Position numbers and translations under genes: made by a program. Under the pieces are notes generated by a model that saw nothing but the letters and a program-made list of their open reading frames with translations, was not told the DNA's origin and ran no database searches. Below are positions 32,851 through 42,330 of a stretch of 64,000 bases of DNA, piece by piece. Position 1 is the first letter of the stretch. Each line of letters begins with the position of its first letter. The stretch spans positions 682,001 to 746,000 of the forward strand of contig NC_009712.1 of the NCBI RefSeq assembly GCF_000017625.1, given 5' to 3'. This DNA comes from Methanoregula boonei 6A8. Lineage in GTDB: Archaea; Halobacteriota; Methanomicrobia; Methanomicrobiales; Methanospirillaceae.

Positions 32851-33288
32851 TCAGGCAGCGTTCCGGAATGTGAACCTGCTCTGCCCGTGGTAGCTCCACA
32901 GGAACGCAAGGCAGGTGGCGATGATCTTTGCCAGAAGCGGGGTGAGGGCAAAGAACGTGACCCCAAGCCACACGATCCCGAGGTTGACTATCAGGCAGGA
33001 GATCGAGACCGCGGTAAAGGTGGCAAACTGCACGGCGGTCTTCGTGCTCGTGTCATGGAAGGTGAGGTACTTGTTTGCCAGGTAATTGACCACGATCCCG
33101 CAGCAGTACGAGAATGCAGCCGCATACAGGTACCAGACCTCAAAAAACGTAGTGCAGGTATACATCAGCCCGATATCCACAAGGGACGAAAGTGCCCCGA
33201 CAAGGAAAAAGGGGATGATCCGTGAATGGGTCTGTCCCCGGGCCTCAAGCGCCATAGTCCTGCATCCCGCTCCTGTTCCGTGTGTCAT
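32851..33288 (-). CDS. GtrA family membrane protein
   Basis: The 145-aa protein has four membrane helices and the GtrA signatures FFLVGALSSLVDIGLMY (about 27-43), NYLANKYLTF (about 68-77) and the C-terminal YHGQSRFTF (about 134-142). GtrA proteins help move lipid-linked sugars across the membrane or otherwise support glycosyltransferases. It lies 10 nt after the glycosyltransferase gene at 33299 on the same strand, so the pair probably works together on envelope sugars. An internal Met at 33255 could be the true start, just before the conserved part. Confidence 0.88.
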   Translation of the reverse strand: MTHGTGAGCRTMALEARGQTHSRIIPFFLVGALSSLVDIGLMYTCTTFFEVWYLYAAAFSYCCGIVVNYLANKYLTFHDTSTKTAVQFATFTAVSISCLIVNLGIVWLGVTFFALTPLLAKIIATCLAFLWSYHGQSRFTFRNAA

Positions 33289-33298
33289 GGGTTACTAC

Positions 33299-35653
33299 TC
33301 AGGCAGCCCCGAGGCAGTCGTAGAGGGTGCCGGACCCTGCTTCCGCGTTTCCGGCATTTGTGCCGGTCTGGTTTGCCGCGCCAGCCGTCGATCCTCCCCA
33401 TTCCGATGCGGGGACTGCCGTGCAGTGGGCGCTTACCCAGGAGAAGATCTCGCTGTTCCCGCTGCCTCCCTGTCCCCCGCCCATGCCACCGGTCTCAAAG
33501 TACCGGACCTTATCCTCGTGGATGTACTCCTGGAGGGTGGTGATGGAAAGTGTCTGGTCGCTCCCGGTAAATCCGCCCAGGCACATGACCGGCTTACCCG
33601 TTGTAATAATCAGGTTTGCCCCGTCCTGTGCGCTTGGTACCGCGAGGATCCAGGTTTCGTTTGTGGAATGGGAGATCAGGAATTCCGCGAGTTTGCTTGT
33701 CCCGGTATCCGCCCCATCCATGCCCGGTCCCATACCCTGTGAACCTCCCTGAACGCCCTGTATACCCTGCGGCCCGCCAGTTATGCCATTGCTGTCACTG
33801 GTCTGGTTGCGCGCAAAGCCGCGTGCACTGTCCATGCCCGCTGCCCGGGCCTCCTCCGCTCCTGTGAGTGCGGATCCACCGGGCATGCCGCCGGTGATCC
33901 CGCTACCCACGGCCCCCATGCCGCCACCGGAACCCTGCGGGCCTGCGGTCGGGATAGTGCCACCGTTCCCGGTCATAATCGGCGTGCAGGACCAGACCAG
34001 CGGAGCGATAAAGAGGATGCCGAGCGCGATTGCGACGATATGCATCCTGTGGCGTACCAATCCGTCCGTCTTTTTGAGCTGCAGCCATGCAAGCAGCCCG
34101 GCTCCCGCGAGTGTTCCTACAAGGATGATCGGGATGAGTGGCCCGGCAAAGTCCGCGTTATAGGTAAGGAACAGGACCTGGACAAGGCCGGTGATGAGCA
34201 CTGCACCAGGAAGGAGCCAGCCGGCAAGGCCACCGCTCACGTATTTCTGGTACAGCCCGATCGCCCCGATCCCCACCAGTCCTGCAATCGGCGGGGCCAG
34301 GGTGGCTATGTAATAATCGTGCCAGAACCCGCTGGTGAAACTGAAGTACAGCAGGCCGGGGATCAGCCAGAGCAGCATCGCAATGAGGGTAAGACCTTTC
34401 TCTCCGGTGGACCCTGCATCCTGTAGTCCCTGAAGGGTGAGGGTCGCAGGCCTGCGGACCCAGGCGAACACCCCCATCAGAGCGAAGAGTAGCAGCCAGG
34501 AGATATCCCCGGCAAGGCCCTCGCGGAAGACCCTGAAGATACTCGGGGTCCCTCCGCTGTTCATCCCGCCGCCACCGCCCATACTGTCCGGGACTCCGCC
34601 GGAAATCCCGGATGCTCCCTGCTGCTGCGAACCGGAATATCCCTGCCCTGATCCCAAGCCGGGTGGTGTCATCCCGCCGGGGCCTTCGCCCTGACTATCT
34701 GACAGGCTGCCCGGCGGCGTGCCGGACAAATCTTCGTTGCCGCCCGGTCCTGCAAACGAGGATCCGCTTGCACCTGTACCGGGCATTACGCCGCTTCCCG
34801 GCCCGGATCCTGCCTGACCGTTTGCAGATCCCCCCGGGCCCCCGCTGGTATCATCGATCCCGAGGCGGTGGAGGCCGTTATAATCGACGATCAGGCCAAG
34901 GACGGTGTTGTCCCCGCTCCCGCCGATGTACGGGCGTTCGCTTGCCGGAACCGAGTCAACGGCGACGGCCCAGGAAAGGGAGACGGTAAGAAGGACGATA
35001 ACCGCAAGCCCCACGTGGAGGAATCGTTTTTTCCAGGAAAAATCGGTGGTACCAAGGAAATAAACCGCAAGAATGGCCGGGACCACGATGAATGCCTGGA
35101 TCATCTTGATGTTAAAGCCAATCCCGACAAGGATAACCGAGATAAGGAGCCAGACCGGGGACCGCTCCCTTGTTGCCTTAAGCACGGCCCAGACGGCAAG
35201 GAGGAGAACAAAGATCAGCTGGGTATCCATGGTCCCGTTCCGGGCGATCGCCACAAAGATCGGGGTGAGCGCAAGGGCAAAGGCTGCAACGAGCCCTGCC
35301 GGTTTCCCAAACGGGCGGGAGACGATGATATAGAGAAGTGCCACCGACCCGATCCCGGCAAGCGCCTGGGGGAGGACCAAAACCCAGCCGGAGAACCCGA
35401 GCACCACAGCAAAGGCCGCCTGGACCCAGAGCCCGACCGGGGGCTTGTCTACGGTAATGAACCCGGCCGGGTCAAAGGAGTTGAAGAAACCCGCCGCCGG
35501 GTTCACGAGCATGGTCTTTACGGCTGCCGCGTAGTAGGTATTCGAGATCCCCTGGTTCCAGATGTTCCAGAGATTTAAGAACGCCGCAAGAATGAGGATC
35601 CCAGAGAGCAGGCACTCAGCCCGGTACCGGTAGAAAAATTCCGGAAAATTCAT
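33299..35653 (-). CDS. ArnT/YkcB-like membrane glycosyltransferase with Gly-rich loops
   Basis: The 784-aa GT-C-type enzyme has about a dozen membrane helices. Near the start it has the acidic loop region GISNTYYAAAVKTML and FDPAGFITVDKPPVGLWVQA, matching PMT/ArnT-type transferases using lipid-linked sugars. Two extracytoplasmic stretches (about 265-368 and 560-650) are Gly/Pro/Met/Ser-rich. The C-terminal domain (AEFLISHSTNETWILAVPSA, PVMCLGGFTGSDQTL) is that of YkcB-type proteins of Gram-positive bacteria. Acquisition from bacteria is possible but untested. It overlaps the small gene at 35650 by 4 nt and is followed by gtrA. Confidence 0.88.
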   Translation of the reverse strand: MNFPEFFYRYRAECLLSGILILAAFLNLWNIWNQGISNTYYAAAVKTMLVNPAAGFFNSFDPAGFITVDKPPVGLWVQAAFAVVLGFSGWVLVLPQALAGIGSVALLYIIVSRPFGKPAGLVAAFALALTPIFVAIARNGTMDTQLIFVLLLAVWAVLKATRERSPVWLLISVILVGIGFNIKMIQAFIVVPAILAVYFLGTTDFSWKKRFLHVGLAVIVLLTVSLSWAVAVDSVPASERPYIGGSGDNTVLGLIVDYNGLHRLGIDDTSGGPGGSANGQAGSGPGSGVMPGTGASGSSFAGPGGNEDLSGTPPGSLSDSQGEGPGGMTPPGLGSGQGYSGSQQQGASGISGGVPDSMGGGGGMNSGGTPSIFRVFREGLAGDISWLLLFALMGVFAWVRRPATLTLQGLQDAGSTGEKGLTLIAMLLWLIPGLLYFSFTSGFWHDYYIATLAPPIAGLVGIGAIGLYQKYVSGGLAGWLLPGAVLITGLVQVLFLTYNADFAGPLIPIILVGTLAGAGLLAWLQLKKTDGLVRHRMHIVAIALGILFIAPLVWSCTPIMTGNGGTIPTAGPQGSGGGMGAVGSGITGGMPGGSALTGAEEARAAGMDSARGFARNQTSDSNGITGGPQGIQGVQGGSQGMGPGMDGADTGTSKLAEFLISHSTNETWILAVPSAQDGANLIITTGKPVMCLGGFTGSDQTLSITTLQEYIHEDKVRYFETGGMGGGQGGSGNSEIFSWVSAHCTAVPASEWGGSTAGAANQTGTNAGNAEAGSGTLYDCLGAA

Positions 35654-35826
35654 ACCCGCCGCCGTTCGATCATGGTGATCATGCGGGAGATCTCCTGAGC
35701 ATTTACCTTGCCGTATCCTGCTGCATCCTGTTCGATTTCCGCAAGCAGCTTTTGGATTGATGCAACCTCATCAGAGGTGATGATATGCCACGCATGCCGC
35801 AGCCTGATCTCCGGTTCCATATCCAT
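35650..35826 (-). CDS. small protein coupled to the glycosyltransferase
   Basis: From ATG 35826, after a GAAAGAGGG ribosome site, this encodes 58 residues beginning MDMEPEIRLRHAWHIITSDE. The short alpha-helical product ends SRMITMIERRRV, and its stop overlaps the glycosyltransferase start by 4 nt, so the two are coupled. The frame continues 32 codons upstream without a ribosome site. No family recognised. Confidence 0.6.
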   Translation of the reverse strand: MDMEPEIRLRHAWHIITSDEVASIQKLLAEIEQDAAGYGKVNAQEISRMITMIERRRV

Positions 35827-36039
35827 AGCGGTACCCTCTTTCCGGGAGATTCCCGTCACTGGGACAGATATATTGGTGTCATGGTACTGGTCAAGCCTGA
35901 TCCCCGGGCGGGATATATTCAACTCTGCCGGGTAATATATTGCCCCCGGAAAAATGCCAATCTATTTTATTGCCTGCACTGATACTATGGTAAAGGATAC
36001 CGGCAGATCCCCGGTGTATCCGGACTAAAAGAGGTCTTT

Positions 36040-36810
36040 ATGGCAGCAGACAAAAAAACGGTCAGCATCTCGTCGGATCCGGAATTCCTGGAGGAGTTGT
36101 CCGAGTACCTCGAAGTCCTCTCCAATCCCGTACGGCTCAAGATACTCAAGGTGATAGAACGGGAGCCAAAGGAGATCACCGAGATAGCCTCAAAGATCAA
36201 CACCAGCTACGCCAACACGAAAAAGCATATCGACCAGCTGGTCCATATCGGCCTTGTCCAGAAAGAGGCCGGCTTTGGGCGTGAGACGGTAAAAGGGATC
36301 CACCCGGTCTGGAAGTTCTCGCTTGCAAAGGGCAGCCTTGAGATGCTCATCAAAAACCTCGGGGTTTTTTCCCGGGTAAATATCCCTATGGGGTATGGCG
36401 AGATCCAGAAGAAAATGGAAGCGGTGCGGGCCGCAGTTCTCGAGGAGTCCGGTACCACCGGCCCGGCCCTCCACCTCATGAGCGGGAGTAAGGCAGGCCA
36501 GACGTTTCTCTTAAAAAAAGACCATGTGGCTGTGGGCCGGGCCGATCCCGATAACCCCGGCAGGGCTGGCGAAACGGATATTGTCCTTCCCGATGAGTAT
36601 GGAATGGTCACACGCATAACAAAACCGCACGCGATCCTCTCCCGGTCGGCGGACGGCTGGCAGATCGAGGATCGCGGGAGTTCAGGAGGGACCTATGTGA
36701 ATTCGGAGGTCTCCTCCCCCCAGCACCGGACCCTGCTCCGTGACGGGGATGTCATTGACTGTGCACTCGGGGAGAGCGCAGCCCGGTTCCTGTTTATCGC
36801 AGAGAAATAA
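36040..36810 (+). CDS. HTH (ArsR-type) regulator with C-terminal FHA domain
   Basis: Residues 15-85 form a winged helix (YLEVLSNPVRLKILKVIERE, EITEIASKINTSYANTKKHI) like ArsR/HTH_5. Residues 150-256 form a forkhead-associated domain: VAVGRADPDN, TRITKPHAILSRSADGWQIE and DRGSSGGTYVNSE, with GR, the phospho-contacting region and the S-x-G-T-x-V-N turn. FHA domains bind phosphothreonine, so this is probably a DNA-binding protein controlled by a Ser/Thr kinase. The gene is followed after 48 nt on the same strand by such a kinase. The SR-x-x-H of classic FHA is partly replaced by T-R-I-T-K-P-H. Confidence 0.88.
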   Translation: MAADKKTVSISSDPEFLEELSEYLEVLSNPVRLKILKVIEREPKEITEIASKINTSYANTKKHIDQLVHIGLVQKEAGFGRETVKGIHPVWKFSLAKGSLEMLIKNLGVFSRVNIPMGYGEIQKKMEAVRAAVLEESGTTGPALHLMSGSKAGQTFLLKKDHVAVGRADPDNPGRAGETDIVLPDEYGMVTRITKPHAILSRSADGWQIEDRGSSGGTYVNSEVSSPQHRTLLRDGDVIDCALGESAARFLFIAEK

Positions 36811-36858
36811 CCCATACGTTCATCACAAGGCCTTCCCGTACAGGAAAGAGGAGCATTG

Positions 36859-38874
36859 ATGAGAATCTCAGCCCCGGGGGCACAAATGACCACCTTTTTT
36901 TACCGGGTACTTTTTGTACTGCTCCTTTTTGCCCTCCTTGTTTCCTGGCCGGTAGCGGCAAAGGTTGTCACCTATAACGGGACCGGTGCCCCTGGTGAGA
37001 TCCAGGGAATAATCGAGAATGCCAGCAACGGGGACAGCATCTTTCTTTACGGGGGCACGTACGCAGGCAACCTTGTCATCGATCGCTCTATTGTCTTTGG
37101 TGCGATTGATTCGGCAGACCCGCCGCGTATTGTCACGAGCGGTGCCGGCGCCGGCCTCACGCTCTCTGCCGATGATATCACGATCAACGGCATCTCTGTG
37201 CTGGGGAACGCATCCACGGGAATTCTCGTGGCGTCCAACGACAACCGGATTACCGGGAGCACGATCTCGGGGCACTCCACCGGGATCGCATTTACCTCGG
37301 GCTCCCATAATGTCCTTTCCGGGAACACCATTGTCGGGAACGGTGTAGGCATCAGTCTTGACCGCAGTTCGGATTCCAACCTTGTCTATTTTAACGACTT
37401 TAACAACACGCTCGATGCCGTCAGCCAGTCCATGGACAATATCTGGTTCTCGGCAGGCCAGGAGTACCAGTACCAGGGAAAGAATCTGACCGGTCCCCTT
37501 GGGAACCACTGGCCGGGAGCCGGTTCCGCTGACAACAACGGTGACGGCGTAGGAGACTCTTCGTTCTCCCTTGTGCCGGGGGGTCAGGCATATCCCGGTG
37601 CGGTGACGATCACCGATTCAGCACCTCTTGTGGCATCCCTTTCGGCCTACACGATCACAAAAGCGGTGCCGTTTGTCGATATTTCGGGTGCCGGCCTCAG
37701 GCAGCAGTCAGGATTCCCTGCATCCCAGCAGTCGGGAGGTATCCAGCCCGGAACCACATCCGGTGGGGCTATCCAGCCTGTACCCACATCAGGCGGAGCA
37801 GGGCAGTCACTTTCAGGAGGTCTCCCCTCCGGCAGCCTGCCATCAGATCTTAACCAACAGATCCAGCCTCCCAACCCCGTGGTGGGCTTTCTCATTAACT
37901 TCTGGTACCTGATCCCGGTGGCCCTGGTCATCTCTGTTGCTGCCGGCATCTGGTTTGAGCGTTCCCGCAGGAAAAAGCCGGATCACCCGGAACCGGCCCG
38001 GGACACCCGGAATGCGACCGTTGTGCAGAAAAATGAGGGATATGCCTCCCCGGCGCAGCCCGGGCACGAGTACGCGATCCGCCTGCCTGCGGCTCTCGAG
38101 AGGAAGTATCCCGGTGCGGAGTACCTTGCCGAGGGTGGGGTTTCCCGGGTTTTCAAGGCCCGCGACGAGAAGAACGGGAGGGATATTGCAGTCAAGGTCC
38201 CGATCCGGTTCGATGAGGTAACCGGGACCCAGTTTACTAAGGAACTCTCCATCTGGGAGGGGCTCCACCACGAAAATATCGTCGAGCTCTACGCGGCAAA
38301 TATCTTCCCCCTGCCGTTTATCGAGATGGAATACGTCCACCGGTCGCTTGCGGAGGTACCATTCCCTATCGATGAGACCCGGGCAGTGGGAATCCTTATG
38401 GGAGTTGCCGAAGGTCTCCGGTACGCCCATGGGCAGGGTATCGTCCACCGGGACATCAAGCCGGGAAATATCCTCCTGACCCCTGACGGCATCCCGAAGA
38501 TTACCGACTGGGGTCTTTCCAAGGCCCAGGGGACAAAACAGTCAGGTATCATTGGATTTTCCCTGGAATATGCGGCACCGGAACAACTGGCCCCCAACCT
38601 GTTCGGGGAGCCGGGCCCCTGGACCGACATCTACCAGCTGGGCGTCCTCTTCTACGAGATGCTTGCGGGACATGTGCCCTTCTCCGGCGCCGGTGTGGGC
38701 GAGATCACGCACGCGATCCTGCATGATGCACCGGCACCGGTTGTGACCGGGGATAAAAATGAGGAGATCATTAACACCATTATTGCCCGGTGTCTCCGCA
38801 AGCGTCCGGAGGACCGGTATGCCTCGGTAGCGGATCTCATAACCGATCTCCGTACTCTTGGCAGTTCCGGGTAA
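36859..38874 (+). CDS. transmembrane Ser/Thr protein kinase with extracellular beta-helix
   Basis: The protein (671 aa) has a signal peptide (about 12-35) and a right-handed beta-helix of NosD/CASH type (about 40-260: NGISVLGNASTGILVASNDN, NVLSGNTIVGNGVGISLDRS). A Ser/Gly/Pro linker and one membrane helix (about 345-366) follow, then a cytoplasmic kinase. The kinase has GGVSRVFKARD (P-loop), DIAVKV (Lys), HRDIKPGNILL (catalytic, Asp about 530), TDWGLSK (DWG instead of DFG) and APEQL. All catalytic residues are present. It likely senses a surface polymer or sugar and phosphorylates the HTH-FHA protein encoded just upstream. ATG 36859 follows AAAGAGGAG. Confidence 0.9.
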   Translation: MRISAPGAQMTTFFYRVLFVLLLFALLVSWPVAAKVVTYNGTGAPGEIQGIIENASNGDSIFLYGGTYAGNLVIDRSIVFGAIDSADPPRIVTSGAGAGLTLSADDITINGISVLGNASTGILVASNDNRITGSTISGHSTGIAFTSGSHNVLSGNTIVGNGVGISLDRSSDSNLVYFNDFNNTLDAVSQSMDNIWFSAGQEYQYQGKNLTGPLGNHWPGAGSADNNGDGVGDSSFSLVPGGQAYPGAVTITDSAPLVASLSAYTITKAVPFVDISGAGLRQQSGFPASQQSGGIQPGTTSGGAIQPVPTSGGAGQSLSGGLPSGSLPSDLNQQIQPPNPVVGFLINFWYLIPVALVISVAAGIWFERSRRKKPDHPEPARDTRNATVVQKNEGYASPAQPGHEYAIRLPAALERKYPGAEYLAEGGVSRVFKARDEKNGRDIAVKVPIRFDEVTGTQFTKELSIWEGLHHENIVELYAANIFPLPFIEMEYVHRSLAEVPFPIDETRAVGILMGVAEGLRYAHGQGIVHRDIKPGNILLTPDGIPKITDWGLSKAQGTKQSGIIGFSLEYAAPEQLAPNLFGEPGPWTDIYQLGVLFYEMLAGHVPFSGAGVGEITHAILHDAPAPVVTGDKNEEIINTIIARCLRKRPEDRYASVADLITDLRTLGSSG

Positions 38875-38926
38875 GGAAATAAAAAGAGAAGGATCACGGG
38901 CATTATCCGGCCCGGATCCGTTTGTC

Positions 38927-39301
38927 TCACTGCGTTGCCGGTGGGGTCCCGGAGGGAGCTGATCCCCCCGAGGGCGGATTACCTGAGGGTGCAGTACCGT
39001 TTCCCATGCCTCCCATTCCGCCCGGCCCTGAGCCGCCTGAAGGGGCCGTACTGTTCATTCCTGCCGGCGGAGTCCCGGAGGGTGCAGTACCGTTTGCCCC
39101 GGCCATTGCAGTGCTGTTCATTGCTGCCATGGGTGTACCGGAGGGTGTTCCGGCTGCCGCCTGATCATTTCCCGTCACCGATGAGGACGGGGTGCTTGAG
39201 GATGACGATGTGGTTGTCGAACTCTGTGTACAACCTGCAATCAGGATCCCCGCGATGAGGAGTGCTGATCCGATCAGCATAAGTATAGTGCTTTTCTTCA
39301 T
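38927..39301 (-). CDS. low-complexity lipoprotein rich in Gly, Pro, Ser, Met
   Basis: From ATG 39301 the 124-aa product has a signal peptide with lipobox I-A-G-C (Cys about 24), then only low-complexity text: a Ser/Thr run, M-N-S-T-A repeats, and G-P-G-G-M-G-G-M-G-N-G-T-A-P-S-G. Asn-Ser-Thr and Asn-Gly-Thr triplets are possible N-glycosylation sites. It should be a small membrane-anchored surface lipoprotein, perhaps disordered. It is convergent with the kinase gene, 52 bp from its stop. Similar GPGGM text occurs in the products at 33299 and 44242. Confidence 0.7.
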   Translation of the reverse strand: MKKSTILMLIGSALLIAGILIAGCTQSSTTTSSSSSTPSSSVTGNDQAAAGTPSGTPMAAMNSTAMAGANGTAPSGTPPAGMNSTAPSGGSGPGGMGGMGNGTAPSGNPPSGGSAPSGTPPATQ

Positions 39302-39313
39302 GGATTTTACCAC

Positions 39314-39799
39314 CTGGAACTACAGGGAACTCCCTCGCTCGTGAGGTGTTCCGTTTAGTGCCCCTGCCTCCGGGACATCCGGAAAGGCCGGGAAATCCTG
39401 TATTTTCGGTGCAATCCCGATATTCCGGGAGATTCCCTCATGGGACCGTGTGCACCTTCATCTACAGGATCACGATTTATTTTCACTGGTGATCCTTTCC
39501 GTTGTGGGGAAGGTCAACCACTTTTACGTCCGGACCTTTTTATATGTGCCGTATGGCGTTTGTGATATCCTGCACAGGAAAGCGATTAATTCAACTCGTA
39601 AGTTCATACAATCTCCACAGATCATCCCGGTGAGTACGGGTTCTGCCCCGTCGGGTAAGGGGAACCCACGAGATACCCGGGAACTCTGATACGAGGGTAA
39701 AAGATGATTGCCTGATTTGCAGGATAAAGCGGAATCGCTCCCGGATGCGGGGACCGTTTTTGATCGCTCCTTTTAAAAAAGGCAGGGATACCCCCTGCA
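39314..39799. other. 0.5-kb gap
   Basis: No gene. An imperfect inverted repeat GGAAC..CCTC/GAGG..GTTCC lies at about 39326-39352 just before the lipoprotein gene, and may be part of its promoter region or a structured leader. Confidence 0.4.
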
Positions 39800-41386
39800 T
39801 CAGAGCTGCCGTCCGCTGTGGTGATGGGGGCCGCGCGGGGGCCTTTTCAGGAAGAACCATGCAGCCACACCGATTGCGATAAGGAGCAGGACCCCGGCAA
39901 CGGGAAGAATGCCGGAGGACCCGGAGGAGGATGGTGTGCTGGTCGCTTCAGCTGCGGGGGTGACCGCGGCCCGTGCAGTCTGGACCGTGGCCACCGGTGC
40001 CGGGGTAGCAGCCTGAGCGGACACCGGGGGTGTCGTGACCTCTGCTCCTGTCACGGTAATATACCCGCTTTTTGTGACCGTGTTGCTGCCCGCACTGTTA
40101 GCTGCCGTGAGTCTGACCGTATAACTTCCTTCCTCCGCATAGGTATGGGACGGGTTTTCGAGAGTCGATGAGCTCCCGTCGCCAAAGGACCAGAGCCAGG
40201 AAGAGGGGGAATCAGACGAGGTATCGGTGAACTGGACGGTCAGGGGAGAGCTACCCTCGCTGACATCTGCGGTAAATGAGACGTCAGGTGAGATCACTGA
40301 TGAGGTCACGGTGATATAATCAGATTCGCTTGTCTCATTACTTCCCTCAGAGTTTGAGGCGGTCAGCGTTACCGTATAACTCCCGATACTGGTGTACGTG
40401 TGGGTTGCATTCTGGGAAGACGACGTGTACCCGTCCCCAAACGTCCAGTACCAGGAAGTGGGGGAATCAGACGAGGTATCGGTGAAATTAACGGTCAGGG
40501 GATTTGCCCCGCTTGTGACATTTGCTGAGAATGAAGCGACAGGAACCGCGGCAGTCACGGTAATATAATCAGTCTCGGTGACCGTGTTGCTGCCGGCAGT
40601 ATTGGTTGCGGTGAGTGTCACCGTGTACGTGCCGATACTCGTATAGGTATGGGTGGGACTCTCTTCGGCGGATGAACTCCCGTCGCCAAAGGACCAGGCC
40701 CAGGAAGTCGGGGAATTGGATGACGTGTCCACGAACTGGACGGAAAATGGCACGGTTCCCGACGTCTCCACAGCGGTAAACGAGGCAGAGGGCACCGAGG
40801 CCACCTTTGTCACCGTGATCTCGCCGGATTCTGAGAGGGTGTTGCTGCCTGCGGCATTGGTTGCGGTAAGGGTTACGGTGTAGGTACCTACACTCGTATA
40901 GGTATGTGACGGGTTCTGTGCCGCCGAGGTGCCACCGTCACCAAAGGACCAGGCCCAGGAAGTCGGGGAGTTTGAGGAAGAGTCCACGAACTGGACCGAG
41001 AGCGGCACAGTCCCGCTTGTGACATTTGCAACAAATGCTGCACCGGGGGCAGACCCCGTTTTGCTGACCGTGATATAATCGCTTTTTGTAACGGTGTTGC
41101 TACCCGCTGCATTGGTTGCAGTGAGGGTCACGGTATAGGTGCCTGCACTCGTATACGTATGTGTGGGGGTCTGGACAACCGAGGTACTCCCGTCGCCAAA
41201 CGACCACAGCCATGATGTCGGCGTATTGGTGGATTCATCGATAAAAAGGACTCCAAACGGGGCAGTCCCGGAGGTTGCATTCGATACAAAGGCGGCTACC
41301 GGCGTGGATGCCGCTGATGCCGGCAGGACAAACGCCATGGCGGCCAGGAGGATGAAAAGACCCGCTGCAAGGGAAGACGATTTCAT
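39800..41386 (-). CDS. cell-surface protein with five PKD domains
   Basis: The 528-aa protein has a signal peptide (about 1-25), five PKD domains of about 86 residues each (each with the core S-W-x-W-x-F-G-D-G and T-Y-T-V-T-L-T-A-x-N), a Thr/Pro/Ala stalk (about 455-495) and a C-terminal membrane helix followed by a basic end (FFLKRPPRGPHHHSGRQL). PKD domains serve adhesion and as stiff spacers in archaeal surface layers. The DNA of the five units forms a tandem repeat. The gene is preceded by GGGGGAGAT and a leader of about 75 nt. Confidence 0.92.
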   Translation of the reverse strand: MKSSSLAAGLFILLAAMAFVLPASAASTPVAAFVSNATSGTAPFGVLFIDESTNTPTSWLWSFGDGSTSVVQTPTHTYTSAGTYTVTLTATNAAGSNTVTKSDYITVSKTGSAPGAAFVANVTSGTVPLSVQFVDSSSNSPTSWAWSFGDGGTSAAQNPSHTYTSVGTYTVTLTATNAAGSNTLSESGEITVTKVASVPSASFTAVETSGTVPFSVQFVDTSSNSPTSWAWSFGDGSSSAEESPTHTYTSIGTYTVTLTATNTAGSNTVTETDYITVTAAVPVASFSANVTSGANPLTVNFTDTSSDSPTSWYWTFGDGYTSSSQNATHTYTSIGSYTVTLTASNSEGSNETSESDYITVTSSVISPDVSFTADVSEGSSPLTVQFTDTSSDSPSSWLWSFGDGSSSTLENPSHTYAEEGSYTVRLTAANSAGSNTVTKSGYITVTGAEVTTPPVSAQAATPAPVATVQTARAAVTPAAEATSTPSSSGSSGILPVAGVLLLIAIGVAAWFFLKRPPRGPHHHSGRQL

Positions 41387-42330
41387 GGGATCTCCCCCGG
41401 GAAGTGCAGACGGTTGTATGCATGAATGAACGGGGTTTGCATGGGTTACACCTTTTACGGTATGTCCAGTCCCCGTTGGAGGTATTTATTTTAAGAACAT
41501 GAGAACGGTGAAATATTCCCCGGGATGGTGAAGTATCATACCACGCGGTTATGGATATCCCGGAAACTTGTCACACCCGGATTCAGAAGCGAAATGGATC
41601 TGACCTGTCCTGTCCCTGAAAAAGAGGGGAGACCGGATGCCAGCCGGTCTCCGGTATGATCCGGTACCCCGTGGGCACTGCCAGAAGTTTCCCCCGCCGG
41701 GTCCGGATCCGGTTATGGTATCTGCCCCATCTGCCGGACGGTCATCGGGTAAAACCGTTTCCGGGCAGCGGATGATATTACCATTGTGCTGTCTGGCACC
41801 CCACAGGTGCCCGGGTTTTTCCTGCTTTTTCCTGATTGCATGCTCGTGCTCTGCTTTGTTTTCGAGAGGGTAATCTCCCTTGTCATCCCTGGTGCTGCTG
41901 CAGTGCCGGGCGCGGAAAGACATTTCTGGTCCGGTCCTTTCCATGTGATTTTTTGTGACGAGGGTCCCCGCGCCGGGGATTACTATGCCGGGGTGTTCTG
42001 CCTGCCGTCTGTTGGATCTCCCGCCTTCACCTCCTTTAGATCGTGAGTGTCTCTTTTTTGGCACTCACATGATATCGGGAGGGTGCCGGTCAGTCATATA
42101 ATCCCTGCATGGCGTGGGTGAAAATATGTACCCGGCTCTGTGATTGATTCAACTGCCGGGTATCAGGTATCCGCATCGGGAAGAAAAAAAGGATCCGGTC
42201 TCTCCTACCGGGACCGGTGCGCTTTTCGTGCCTGTACCCGTGCAGGCCGCACGGGTTTTGGCACAACAATTTTTGCGAGCACCCGTTTGAGGTAATAATT
42301 CATCAGTACGGACATACGCTGCTTTCCCCC
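41387..42330. other. 0.9-kb gap
   Basis: I see no supportable gene. A 171-codon minus-strand frame (41549-42064) is rich in Arg, Gly and His with no motif and no ribosome site. Inverted repeat AACGGGG/CCCCGTT occurs at about 41428-41480 in the likely leader of the PKD gene. TTTATTTTAAGAA near 41487 may be its TATA region. Confidence 0.4.
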
